Positions 1 to 8,736 of a DNA stretch of 64,000 nt are shown here, one piece after another. Origin of the DNA: Terrimicrobiaceae bacterium (GTDB lineage Bacteria; Verrucomicrobiota; Verrucomicrobiia; Chthoniobacterales; Terrimicrobiaceae); contig JAGYIV010000010.1 of NCBI GenBank assembly GCA_018402345.1, forward strand, positions 558,001 through 622,000. The letters are read 5' to 3'. The notes under the pieces were generated by a model. It had not been told where the DNA came from and searched no databases. It saw only the letters and a program-made list of their open reading frames with translations. The position numbers were made by a program, and so were the translations under genes. Position 1 is the first letter of the stretch, and each line of letters begins with the position of its first letter.

Positions 1-28
1 CATAAGTCGTAAAACATAATGTCTAATT

Positions 29-256
29 ATGCGAATCACACTCTCCATACCTGACGCAGTGGCCCATCGGTTCCAAGCAGCCGTTCCACCTCGACAGCGC
101 TCACGACATATTAGCCGACTCATTGAGACCAGTTTGGCAAGCCATGAGGCGGCTCTGGTCGCAGCCTGCCAGGCAGCCAATCAAGATAGCGATCTGGAGC
201 GCGAGATTGATGAATGGCAGGCATTCCATGATGAAATCGCGGAGGAGGCACCGTGA
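29..256 (+). CDS. Ribbon-helix-helix-type antitoxin of a MazEF-like pair
   Basis: Encodes 75 residues. The N-terminus (MRITLSIPDAV) looks like the DNA-binding beta strand of a ribbon-helix-helix protein, and the C-terminal third is acidic, as expected for a toxin-binding tail. The stop overlaps the start of the MazF-type toxin by 4 nt (ATG start at 29, toxin GTG start at 253), the usual antitoxin-first coupled order. It should neutralise the toxin and repress the shared promoter, which would lie upstream of position 29 and is barely inside the window. The family is inferred from layout and the N-terminal pattern; no single residue is diagnostic. Confidence 0.75.
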   Translation: MRITLSIPDAVAHRFQAAVPPRQRSRHISRLIETSLASHEAALVAACQAANQDSDLEREIDEWQAFHDEIAEEAP

Positions 257-576
257 ACCGAGGCGATATCTGGTGGGTGGCACTCGACCCTAGCCAAGGC
301 GCGGAGATCAAGAAAACCCGGCCCTGCGTCGTTCTTACAAATCACATACTAAACCGTTTGCGTAAAACCGTTGTTGTTGTGCCCCTTTCCACAGCAGCCA
401 AGCCACATCCCCCAATCACCATTCCCGTTAATTGCCAAGGGAGACCAGCTGTAGCCGTGATCGATCAGGTTCGAGCCGTCGCAAAACATCGGCTACAATC
501 AAGAATAGAATCTCTGGATTCGAAGGATTTGAGTGCAATTGCACGAGCCCTGTCAACGATTCTCGAAATCCGATAA
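253..576 (+). CDS. mazF: MazF/PemK-family mRNA interferase toxin
   Basis: Encodes 107 residues, the usual length for MazF/PemK. The N-terminal motif RGDIWWVALDP followed by KTRPCVVLTN is the hallmark of the family (the R of the G-D-I-W loop and the T-R-P-x-x-V strand form the RNA-binding and active site). Family members cleave mRNA at short sequence motifs in the cytoplasm. The start is GTG at 253 inside the antitoxin stop, so the genes are translationally coupled. The reading frame is intact to the end (SAIARALSTILEIR), so the toxin is probably functional. Confidence 0.9.
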   Translation: MNRGDIWWVALDPSQGAEIKKTRPCVVLTNHILNRLRKTVVVVPLSTAAKPHPPITIPVNCQGRPAVAVIDQVRAVAKHRLQSRIESLDSKDLSAIARALSTILEIR

Positions 577-773
577 ATTCTATCTCCTAACTCCTGCGCG
601 AAGCGCCTCCGACATCCGCTATCAGCCCTCGGCTGCGCATCATCCCAGTCCTCGGCAGCCATAGTCAGCCGCTGCAGCGCCAATGTCGCTTGGGCACACT
701 TTCTCCGCAGCTATCTTCTATCTCCGATCTTCTATCTTCTGCGCCACCCGCCACAGCTGCGCAGTAGCCTATT

Positions 774-798
774 ATGTCAAGACAGTTGCTGACCCCTT
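774..798 (+). repeat. R1-like repeat carrying an IS110 right-end scar
   Basis: Reads ATGTCA then AGACAGTTGCTGACCCC. Nineteen bases (779-797) are identical to the right junction of the IS110 element at 4324-4342, i.e. the element's last bases plus the CT core plus the right half of R1. It looks like a deletion scar of a former insertion of the same element. Confidence 0.5.
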
Positions 799-851
799 CA
801 ACGAAAGAAAAATGGGACAAAACGCAGACCTGACTCTTCATACGCGCAGAT

Positions 852-876
852 ATGTCAAGAATTTGCTGACCCCTCA
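852..876 (+). repeat. R1 repeat, variant copy
   Basis: Reads ATGTCAAGAATTTGCTGACC, a shortened form of the R1 consensus GTCAAGAATTAATTCCTGAC. The 5' and 3' half-sites are present but the centre is altered. Confidence 0.6.
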
Positions 877-891
877 AACTCTTGTGAATCG

Positions 892-1054
892 TTTTCTCTT
901 CTTTCATGGCCTCAAGGGCCACCCGCGCCTTGAAGGCGCCATCGTGTCTTCTGCGTTTGGCTTTCATTTCTGTGGTTGGTTGTAGGTTTATTGACCTCTT
1001 CCAACCACCGCTTTTTATCTCTTAACCGCTGGTCCGATTTTCGGGTCCACCTCA
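892..1054 (-). mobile_element. IS3-family remnant (left end and start of orfA)
   Basis: On the minus strand the sequence starts at 1054 with TGAGGTGGACCCGAAAATCG, matching the left end of the complete IS3 element at 26763 (TGAGCGGGACCCCAAAATTC). It runs on with GGTTAAGAGATAAAAA and the first codons of an OrfA nearly identical to the intact one (MKAKRRRHDGAFKARVALEA, against MKSKRRRHDG there). Similarity stops at about 892, just after the codons for EKTIH, where the R1-like repeat begins. Only about 160 bp survive and there is no orfB, so it is inert, but it shows that a related element was here earlier. Confidence 0.8.
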
Positions 1055-1075
1055 GACTTTCCGGACAGACTTTAA

Positions 1076-1345
1076 CTAATAGTGGTATCTTGCTTGAGCA
1101 AAAAGCACATGATTTCCTGCCACTCTGTAAACCAACCGATGCTCTTGGGTGATTCTCCGGGACCACACACCTTCACCCAAGTTCCGTAGCGGCTCCGGTT
1201 TTCCCAATCCATCAAAAGGATCGCGCCTAATGGCTTCGACCAGCTCAAGGACTTTGATAGCGGTCTTGCGGTTCGTAGAAACCCAAAAATGCAAATCCTC
1301 TAGGAAATCGCGATCGAAGACCAGTATGCGATCGGTAGAATTCAT
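1076..1345 (-). CDS. YoeB/Txe-family RNase toxin
   Basis: Encodes 89 residues, typical for the Txe/YoeB branch of the RelE superfamily, which cleaves mRNA in the ribosomal A site. Diagnostic segments are visible: FLEDLHFWVSTNRK near the N-terminus, DPFDGLGKPEPLR in the middle, SRRITQEHRLVYRV and the C-terminal QARYHY with the terminal H-Y of the active site. It starts 4 nt inside the end of the antitoxin gene (1342-1617), the standard yefM-yoeB arrangement. The reading frame is complete. Confidence 0.9.
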   Translation of the reverse strand: MNSTDRILVFDRDFLEDLHFWVSTNRKTAIKVLELVEAIRRDPFDGLGKPEPLRNLGEGVWSRRITQEHRLVYRVAGNHVLFAQARYHY

Positions 1346-1617
1346 CGCAACCCCGACCTCGCCGCCAACGCGTCGACCGATAAAAGCTCCCCCTCCCCGT
1401 TATCCAAACGCTTGAGTGCGGCGAGAAGACGCTCTGCATTTGCTGGGGATCTCAGAAGGTGCGCGGTTTCCTGGAGTCCCTCCCATTCATCCAAGGGAAG
1501 CATCACGATCGATTCTGTGCCACGCCGCGACACGACCACCGGCTCGCGCGTCGATACCGTTTTATCCCAGACTTCCGCCAAATGATCCCGCGCTGTAGAA
1601 TAGGTGATATTGCTCAT
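1342..1617 (-). CDS. Phd/YefM-family antitoxin
   Basis: The start is set at the ATG at 1617 (MSNITYSTARDHLAEVW), which gives 91 residues; an in-frame ATG at 1641 adds eight residues not typical of the family. The N-terminal T-Y-S-x-A-R-x-x-L pattern followed by V-V-V-S-R-R-G and I-V-M-L-P-L-D-E-W is the Phd/YefM fold. It binds the YoeB-like toxin with its C-terminal part and autorepresses the operon. The C-terminal tail (SVDALAARSGLR) is longer than that of E. coli YefM. Confidence 0.87.
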   Translation of the reverse strand: MSNITYSTARDHLAEVWDKTVSTREPVVVSRRGTESIVMLPLDEWEGLQETAHLLRSPANAERLLAALKRLDNGEGELLSVDALAARSGLR

Positions 1618-1995
1618 AGGTCCACTCTTAAACCTGTTCAATGTTTCTGTCCAACTTAATTTTTAAGTTTTTTGTGAGAGTCAAATTGCCGAAAAAGCTG
1701 AAAAGTAGCGGGAGGCCAGGACCGCTGTGAGGGGTAGCTTCTCGCCTAAAATGAGAGAAAATCCACGCAGACCCCAGTTTTCCGACTCGAGCACCCCTCC
1801 CATAGGCACTTTACAAAAACACGATGATTTGTGAGGCTTCATACTCAAAAAATGTTACAAAACGCAGAACTGACTCTTCAAACACGCAGATATGTCAATA
1901 ATTAATTCCGACCCGTTTGATTTCAGCGGCGGATCCGCTTTAGCGGACCCTGGGCCCGGTCAAGATGCGAATGTGCGGGCTCCTTTTACGCCGTG
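1618..1995. other. Gene-free spacer upstream of the yefM-like gene
   Basis: About 380 bp without a supported gene. It must contain the promoter of the antitoxin-toxin pair, near 1620-1680. It also holds a copied block (1855-1900, same as 817-862) and an R1 variant at 1892-1914. Confidence 0.55.
1892..1914 (+). repeat. R1 repeat lacking one core base
   Basis: Reads ATGTCAATAATTAATTCCGA then CCC. Relative to the consensus AATTCCTGACCC the T of the CT core is missing, as in the copy at 31996-32021. Such a copy should be a poorer IS110 target. Confidence 0.65.
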
Positions 1996-2394
1996 CTACA
2001 AGATTTTGGTTTTAAGCAACGACTTGGGAATAGCTTCAAAATGCTGATCCCGATGGAGCAGTGTTGCTTTTTTCAGACAAGCCACTGCAGCAATGAGCGA
2101 GTCCACCAGGGGAATTCGCTTGGCAGCTTGCTGAGCCAAAGAAAGAGCTTTCATTGCAATTTCCTCATCGATTGATACGACGCCATTAAGTAGATGCTTG
2201 TAATCCGCCAATATTCTTTGGATTTCTTCTGGACTCGCCCCGAGTTCGAGCATGCGCCTTCCAAACTCCGTGAGTGTAACACTGGCTATAAACAACTCTA
2301 GATTGGCATCCTCAAATAGAGATTGCACGCCATCTGCGCCCTCCTCATCGCGGTGATGTGCCAACAGGGCGGAAGTATCCAATACAACTTTCAT
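1996..2394 (-). CDS. PIN-domain RNase toxin, VapC-like
   Basis: Encodes 132 residues. The start MKVVLDTSALLAHHRDEEGA carries the first PIN-domain aspartate (D6), E43 follows in TLTEFGRRM, and a third acidic position lies in IPLVDSLIAAVA. The end (LLHRDQHFEAIP) has the final conserved D of the metal site. VapC proteins are Mg-dependent RNases that usually cut tRNA or rRNA. Its start overlaps the antitoxin stop by 4 nt (2391-2394). Intact. Confidence 0.88.
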   Translation of the reverse strand: MKVVLDTSALLAHHRDEEGADGVQSLFEDANLELFIASVTLTEFGRRMLELGASPEEIQRILADYKHLLNGVVSIDEEIAMKALSLAQQAAKRIPLVDSLIAAVACLKKATLLHRDQHFEAIPKSLLKTKIL

Positions 2395-2636
2395 ACCATT
2401 TCCTCGGAGCGTTCTTGGAGCAGCTCATGCACCGAATCCCTCAACGGCGAATAGGATTTGCCAGCTCCTTTCAGACGGCGCGATAGTTCTTTGCGGTCTG
2501 GAATGACGCGAATCGCAATTTCATCAGGCCTTCCCGTATCAAACCAGTCAAAAGAAAAACCTGGCTTTACTCCAAATTTCCTTGCAATTTCCATTGGTAT
2601 GGTAATCATATTTTTCGAGGTAACAGTGGTTATCAT
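2391..2636 (-). CDS. AbrB/SpoVT-type antitoxin of VapC
   Basis: Encodes 81 residues. The first 45 (MITTVTSKNMITIPMEIARK, then FGVKPGF) match the swapped-hairpin AbrB/MazE fold, in which T-S-K-x-x-I-T-I-P is the signature. The C-terminal half, basic then acidic (KELSRRLKGAGKSY ... ELLQERSEEMV), is the toxin-binding part. It is the first gene of a two-gene operon with the PIN toxin. The promoter must lie at 2640-2700, where the sequence is AT-rich. Confidence 0.85.
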   Translation of the reverse strand: MITTVTSKNMITIPMEIARKFGVKPGFSFDWFDTGRPDEIAIRVIPDRKELSRRLKGAGKSYSPLRDSVHELLQERSEEMV

Positions 2637-2775
2637 GGAAAAAAAATAATAGAATGAATTTGTAAAACAAGCTAAATTTTTTCGACAGCCGCGTAGACGC
2701 CTTCCGCCAGTTTGCCCGTGGAGTCTTTTTTGGCTACTCCACAGGGCTCAGCCCCCGGCTCCGAAAGAGCCTTAA

Positions 2776-2802
2776 ATGTCAAGAATTAATTCCTGACCCC
2801 TC
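2776..2802 (+). repeat. R1 repeat, consensus copy
   Basis: Contains GTCAAGAATTAATTCCTGAC, a 20-bp palindrome with one mismatched pair (A5/C16), preceded by AT and followed by CCCTC. It ends within the stop codon of the antitoxin-like gene at 2801-2989. The segment ATTCCTGACCC equals the target predicted from the IS110 bridge-RNA loop at 3240-3308. Other copies: 774, 852, 1892, 3134 (split by IS110), 23234, 23465, 23911 (split by the second IS110), 31191, 31996, 32171, 33077, and on the minus strand near 48175, 49516 and 50284. Confidence 0.85.
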
Positions 2803-2989
2803 AAATACGCTTTTTGTAATCTTCCGTTGAGAGTGCAACGGATTCATTTTCGCTTCCTGTATCGGAGGCGGTCTGAATCCATCTTTGGAAAAGTTCAATC
2901 GCCACAGATCTTATTGGTCTCCCCTCCAAAGCACTACGAGCCTTCACCCTTTTGTAAAGGTCATCAGGTATATCCAAAGTTGCTTTCAT
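2801..2989 (-). CDS. Orphan ribbon-helix-helix antitoxin-like protein
   Basis: Encodes 62 residues beginning MKATLDIPDDLYKRVKARSA, the ribbon-helix-helix pattern of VapB/CopG-type antitoxins (beta strand ATLDIP, then helix LYKRVKARS). The end (ALSTEDYKKRI) is short. Where the PIN-domain toxin would be expected, directly downstream below position 2801, there is an R1 repeat and no gene, so the toxin has been lost. The TGA stop is formed partly by R1. Whether the protein is still made is unknown. Confidence 0.65.
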   Translation of the reverse strand: MKATLDIPDDLYKRVKARSALEGRPIRSVAIELFQRWIQTASDTGSENESVALSTEDYKKRI

Positions 2990-3151
2990 GCTTACTTGTT
3001 TACCATCTTGCTGGCCAATGTCAACCCATCTTTCGAATCATAAAAAATAGGCACCGCCTCTCGCGCCCTTTTCACTACTCACAAAATTTCCTGTTGATTT
3101 GCTCTGATACTACTGACCCATCACAACGCCTCTAATGTCAATAATTAATGC
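2990..3151. other. Spacer with the left half of a split R1 repeat
   Basis: No gene. It ends with ATGTCAATAATTAATGC (3135-3151), the left part of an R1 repeat whose right part (CTGACCCCTCTGAC, from 4334) lies on the far side of the IS110 element. Confidence 0.6.
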
Positions 3152-3224
3152 CTTGTATCTTGATTTTGATCGTTGAAGTGGCCTCAAAACCCTTCAGCGA
3201 TTTTTATGCGGGACAGCGCAGTTT

Positions 3225-4325
<1,101 letters not shown>

Positions 4326-4358
4326 GACAGTTGCTGACCCCTCTGACATCATAGACCA

Positions 4359-4386
4359 ATTATGAGGTTTGATTTTAACTTGTCAA
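4359..4386 (-). promoter_or_regulatory. Orphaned sigma70-like promoter, duplicate of a phd promoter
   Basis: On the minus strand TTGACA (4381-4386), a 16-bp spacer and CATAAT (4359-4364) are followed six bases later by ATG at 4350-4352. The surrounding sequence closely matches the promoter and start codon of the antitoxin gene at 54073-54345. Here nothing but IS110 follows, so the TA module this promoter served is gone. Confidence 0.55.
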
Positions 4387-4499
4387 GTGTCCAATATCGA
4401 TTTGCTCACCTCGGCTTGATATTTGAGCAAGCAGGAGGAATGAGCCACCGACATAGCCAGCACCGAGGCAGGTGATTTTTTTCATAGGTCGATTATGTG

Positions 4500-6751
4500 T
4501 CATAAATTGTCTTTTTCTGGGTGCAGATTCTTCGGGAAGATCGAGCCCAGGATCATCGTGGCCACACACGCGATCGTTACCCAAAACCACACCACCTCCG
4601 TGGATGGGTGATAGCGCAAACCGAAATACAGCCAAACAACCCCAAATGCCTGTAAGATTGTGGCAACCCCCCACACTTTAGGGGAAACTGCCCCCAGCGC
4701 TGCTCCGGAAAAAAGCAACCCAATGAGCGCGAGATTCATCGGGCCTTGATGGTTAACCGTGGATCTGGGTATGAACATCAAAAAGATCCACACAGCCGCT
4801 GTGGCAACTACCCACAAGAGAATAGGGAGGAATTTGAAGAACAATCTTCGTAATCTCCAGCGGACTTCTCGATCGTGGATCCCGAGAAAAATGAGACCAA
4901 GCCAAGCAGGCAATGCCCAACTCATAGCCGGAAAAACTCCAAAAAAGTCCGAATTCAATGCGCGATTTCGATTTTGAAGATCAAACCAAGGCGAGGCTGA
5001 GAGATTGGGTGGAACAAAAAGTGTTTCGAAATTTTGTTTTTTGTTTTTCCAGAATGCATCCCAATTAAGATTTTTATAACTCTCAATAATCGTTGGACCT
5101 GCTCTTCTTTCGTCTACGGGCATGACTCCCCCGATGTGCCATTTGATTAAGCGATCTCCAGGGGGATCACCGATTTTTTGCCAGAGAGTCCATGGCACCT
5201 GAAGAAGAATGAAGCACGCACCGAAAGCCAGTCCATTTCTCAGAACCAACACCGGGCCTGCGAATTGCCAAGCCTTACGGAAGAGCAAAAACGCACCCAT
5301 TGGCAAAATGGCAAAAGCCGCGGAGCCATGGCACTGCATGGAAAACCCGGCCAGCAAACCTGCCAGCATCAAAGACACCGAGGCCTTCAAAGGTCGTTTT
5401 TCACTCTCAGCCAAATGCTGGAGAAGGATGCCTGCCGAGGCCAAAAGAAACCCGGCAGACATCAATTTTGGCCAAGTGAAAATTCCATTCAAAAGCACAA
5501 AGCCCGAGATGGTTGCCGTGACCAATCCGCACTTGAGCGCGGAACCCGACATTCCCAACCCCCACAGCAACACCATGGCCCCGAGAATCCACAGCCCCTG
5601 CGCTGCGCAACTTGTGGCAAAAGCCCCTGCAGCTGGGGGCAACCATCCGAGCGCGTCTTGCATCAAAACAATCAACCCCGATTGCAAAGGAGGGCGATCG
5701 CTTCCCAACCAGTCTCCGAACAAAGGGGACTTGTAAGTATCAGCCATACTGGCCTCGGCCAGGATCCAAGGAATCCGGTTATCCATTGGCATGCCTCGGT
5801 AGAAGTGCTGGGCAGCAGGAAACGGATCGTCAGCGCGCAAGTTTGGCCCTGCAACGATCACAGGCAAAAGGTAACAGCACATGGCAACAGCACCCAGCAT
5901 GAGCGTTGGAAAACAAAATCGAACCCCGGCTGGGACTTGCTTGGACCTGCGAATCGCAAGAAAAATCCACGCCCCCAGCCCCAAGGCACTTGCGAGCGGC
6001 AAAACGATCCGATGCCATGCTCCAGTGCAGTAACAATGCTAGGTAAAAAGCCACCATGCACCAAAATCCCAGCACCAAGCATGACCAGCGCACATCGCAC
6101 CATGGGCGCACCCCGGCAGAGAAACACGGGACCGCAAATCACAAGTCCAATAAGGAGAACCCACAGGATGGCGAAGACCTGCCGCCATTCATTGAAAACC
6201 TTGGCAAACACCCCGCGATGTGGTGCCACAGCGAGCCCAACCCACCCTGTGAATTGCTCATTCTCGTCGATCGCCACAATGCTCAGATCGTCGTCCATGC
6301 TCCACCCCTCGGGAACACGCAGTGGAAGTTCGAGCCAAGACTCGGATGCTGGCATCAAATTCAAAACGATCGGCTTTCTGCCAAGGGCCCGGACCTCATA
6401 GCGGAGCGTGGTTCCGTTTGGATAGCCGGCGTAAAAAAAATCGATATTCTTGAGATCCCGCGCCGGAATCTCCAAGCGGATTTCCCCGCGATCGCGATCC
6501 CCTTTTTCACCGAAACTAATGGCTCCGACCACCCCATTTTTCATCGGAGCGAGGTGGACATTTTTGGACGGAGGATACCCACCTTGAAGTGGCGGCAGTT
6601 CCGATGGAAGTGCGTTCGCTAAGGCAAGCAGAAAAAATGCAAATATTAAAATCATAATTTTTTGCAGCAACGGCCACCCAAAAGAGCTAACTCTGAAAAA
6701 GCGATCTCTTGACAAAGGTATTTCGTTCATATTGGAATGGCCACTCAGCAT
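4500..6751 (-). pseudogene. Large multi-pass membrane protein (GT-C-like), frameshifted
   Basis: Two frames together make one protein of about 745 residues. The upstream frame starts at ATG 6751 (AAGGAGG lies 13 nt before it, inside the end of the glycosyltransferase gene) and has an N-terminal membrane anchor (MILIFAFFLLALANALP) and a periplasmic beta-rich part, then transmembrane helices up to HGGFLPSIVTA. The sense then continues in another frame (GAWHRIVLPLASALGLGAW) to the stop at 4500. The shift lies between about 6004 and 6045 and amounts to -1, with no slippery heptamer visible, so it is a mutation or an assembly error. The second part has at least eight hydrophobic helices and a D-x-P-F-P-A-A-Q-H-F-Y-R-G-M loop. 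It resembles membrane glycosyltransferases of polysaccharide loci, but the exact family was not recognised. Confidence 0.6.
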
Positions 6752-7515
6752 TTAGGGCTCAGGTCCTCCTTCTTCCTGTAATCCCCCCGGGAAAAATATT
6801 TTTCCACCCACACATACAGGCAAACAAAGAGGTATCGGCTGCCCATTTCCTTGATTTTGAGCTTGGCCACGCCGTGGCGGCGGTTGCGCCAGGTGATAGG
6901 GATGGTGGTGAAGCTGTAGCCGCGCACGATGGCTTTGAGCGGCAATTCCACCGTGATGTTGAAATGCGGCGAGAGGATCGGGCGCACGCCGTCGATCACT
7001 TCTTTGCGGTAGGCTTTGAAGGCGTTGGTCGTGTCGTTTAACCCATGGCGGAAAAGCAGGCGCACGAAAAGATTTGCCAGGCGATTGATGAACAGTTTGA
7101 TCCGTGGGTAGTCGATCACTCCCCCACCCCGCATGAAGCGGCTGCCGAACACGCAGTCATAGCCCTTGTTGAGTTCCTCCCAATACCGCACCACATCGCG
7201 CGAATCGTCGGATTCATCGGCCATCATGATCGTCACGGCATCGCCAGTCATCGAGTCGAGCCCCTTGGTGATGGCGCGGCCGAAGCCGTGCGGCCCGGGA
7301 TTTTGCACCGGCTTGAGTTCCGGGATCTTTTTGGACTCCTCTTGCAGGATTTCCCAAGTGCGGTCGGTGGACCCGTCGTCCACCACCACAATTTCATGCG
7401 GCACGCCGCGGAGTTTGAGTTCCACATTCAAGTGGTGGACGGTGGAGGCGATGCATCCTTCCTCGTCGCGGGCGGGAATGACGATGGAGAGAAGTTGAAG
7501 CGGGTTGGTGTTCAT
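6745..7515 (-). CDS. GT2 glycosyltransferase, polyprenyl-phosphate mannosyltransferase-like
   Basis: The start is ATG at 7515 (MNTNPLQLLSIVIPARDEEG), giving 256 residues; open sequence further upstream is antisense to the epimerase gene. The GT-A fold is clear: SIVIPARDEEG, IVVVDDGSTDRTWEIL, then the D-x-D-like MADESDD at the metal site and GSRFMRGGG. C-terminal features (NDTTNAFKAYRK, TVELPLKAIVRGYSF, IPITWRNRRHG) are typical of Dpm1-type enzymes that move a sugar from a nucleotide donor to polyprenyl phosphate at the cytoplasmic face. Such lipid-linked sugars are donors for GT-C membrane enzymes, and the gene directly downstream (4500-6751) may be one. The two genes overlap by 7 nt. Confidence 0.87.
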   Translation of the reverse strand: MNTNPLQLLSIVIPARDEEGCIASTVHHLNVELKLRGVPHEIVVVDDGSTDRTWEILQEESKKIPELKPVQNPGPHGFGRAITKGLDSMTGDAVTIMMADESDDSRDVVRYWEELNKGYDCVFGSRFMRGGGVIDYPRIKLFINRLANLFVRLLFRHGLNDTTNAFKAYRKEVIDGVRPILSPHFNITVELPLKAIVRGYSFTTIPITWRNRRHGVAKLKIKEMGSRYLFVCLYVWVEKYFSRGDYRKKEDLSPKC

Positions 7516-7528
7516 GGTTTTCTGGATT

Positions 7529-8656
7529 TCAAAGCGGAGCGGAAACCTCCAGCCAATTCGGGTTGGCTTCGGCGTGGATGGCGATTTCTTCAAGGATTGC
7601 CGAGACGGACAAGGTGGGTTTCCAGCGCCAGATTTCGCGGGCCTTGGTGGAATCCAAGACCATCCAGGGGATGTCGAAGGGGCGGTTTTCGGGTTTGGAA
7701 ACCACCGAATGTGCACCGAAGCGGTCATCACACCAAGCGGTGAGCTGGCGGAGGGACATGGCGGATTCCGCACCGCCGGAGATATTCAGAACCCGATTCT
7801 CCGTTGAGAGGGGCGCTTGGGAATCCAGTTGGCTCAGCAGGAGCGGAGCGAGATCGGCAGGGTGCAGGCAGTCGCGCACCTGATGCCCTAAGCCATCGAA
7901 GCCGATATAGCCGAGGTTTTTCTTGCGAAGGTGGGAGTGGATCCAATACGCAAAAATCCCTTGGTCCGCACGGCCGAATTGCCCGGCCCCTGCCATCACG
8001 CCGCAGCGGTTGATATATACGGGAAAGCCGAAGGTGTCGCCGTATTCCAGAGCCAAGGCCTCGCTGGCGAGTTTTGTCGAGCCGTAGAGTGAGACAGGGG
8101 CTTGGGTGGAAAAGCGCTCATCGACGCCCATGGGAGAGAGGCCGGAGAGGTTGAGACCTGAGGAACTGAGACCTGAGGAACTGAGACCTGAGACCTGAGA
8201 CCTGAAACCTGAAACCTGAGGGCGGTAGGCTTTGTTATGGACTTCGACGGGAAGACTGGCGAGGGGCGGGATCGAATACACCCGGCTGGTGCTGAGGAGA
8301 ATAAACGCAGCTTTGTGGGCTTTGCAGAGTTCCAGAAGGTTGATTGTGCCACCGAGATTGTGCTCGACCAACTGGCGCGAGCTGGTTTTGCCATCCACGC
8401 CGGCCAGCACGCTGGGGTTGGCGGCGGCATCGATGAGGGCATCGATGTGGGAAATGCCCTCCAAGTCGCTCGAGGAGCGGATGTCGCCGTGGAGGATTTT
8501 TATGCCCAGGGATTTCAGCTCAGCGCGATTGGTTTCGCTGCCGGGGCGAATGAAATTGTCGATGCCGAGGATTTCCAAGCCGGTTCGATGGGCTAACAAG
8601 GCCTTGGCGAGCGTGCTGCCGACAAATCCGCAGATTCCTGTGATGAGAATTTTCAT
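7529..8656 (-). CDS. NAD-dependent epimerase/dehydratase with an in-frame repeat insert
   Basis: Encodes 375 residues of the extended short-chain dehydrogenase fold. The NAD motif is MKILITGICGFVGSTLAKAL, and the active site is S-T-S-R-V-Y with the Y-x-x-x-K pair in SLYGSTKLASEAL. The C-terminal part (VRDCLHPADLAPLLL, VLNISGGAESAMSLRQL) resembles CDP-paratose/tyvelose 2-epimerases. Between the two active-site segments, at about residues 146-170, is a low-complexity stretch rich in S, G and L that is encoded by the same ACCTGAG-type repeat found in spacers of this window. The frame stays open through it. It sits in the polysaccharide cluster 13 bp upstream of the GT2 gene. The sugar substrate cannot be named from sequence. 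Confidence 0.82.
   Translation of the reverse strand: MKILITGICGFVGSTLAKALLAHRTGLEILGIDNFIRPGSETNRAELKSLGIKILHGDIRSSSDLEGISHIDALIDAAANPSVLAGVDGKTSSRQLVEHNLGGTINLLELCKAHKAAFILLSTSRVYSIPPLASLPVEVHNKAYRPQVSGFRSQVSGLSSSGLSSSGLNLSGLSPMGVDERFSTQAPVSLYGSTKLASEALALEYGDTFGFPVYINRCGVMAGAGQFGRADQGIFAYWIHSHLRKKNLGYIGFDGLGHQVRDCLHPADLAPLLLSQLDSQAPLSTENRVLNISGGAESAMSLRQLTAWCDDRFGAHSVVSKPENRPFDIPWMVLDSTKAREIWRWKPTLSVSAILEEIAIHAEANPNWLEVSAPL
8151..8220 (-). repeat. Intergenic-type ACCTGAG repeat inside a coding gene
   Basis: Seventy bases built from units such as GAGACCTGAG, GAACTGAGACCTGAG and GAAACCTGA. The same units fill spacers at 19306-19330, 44979-45000, 45960-45990 and 48001-48060. Here they lie in frame inside the epimerase gene and code for V-S-G, S-S-G and L-S-G units. 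Confidence 0.8.
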
Positions 8657-8736
8657 AAAATTTTAGGGCATTTAGTGCTGAAGCGGCGCTCTGTGAGCGC
8701 TGGAGAGGGGATTCGACAGAATCATGGGGGAAAGAA

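Larger units (their letters stand above)
577..891. other. Gene-free stretch with two R1-type repeats
   Basis: No credible gene. It holds low-complexity text shared with other spacers in this window (blocks such as CTCCTAACTCC and TATCTTCTGC) and two R1-like repeats at 774-798 and 852-876. A block around 817-862 (ACAAAACGCAGACCTGACTC and what follows) recurs at 1855-1900, so part of this spacer has been copied. Confidence 0.6.

Noticed and set aside
5178-6401. A 407-residue plus-strand frame opposite the membrane-protein gene
   Set aside because: Composition is unnatural (rich in Q, H, R, P) and the minus strand encodes transmembrane segments.
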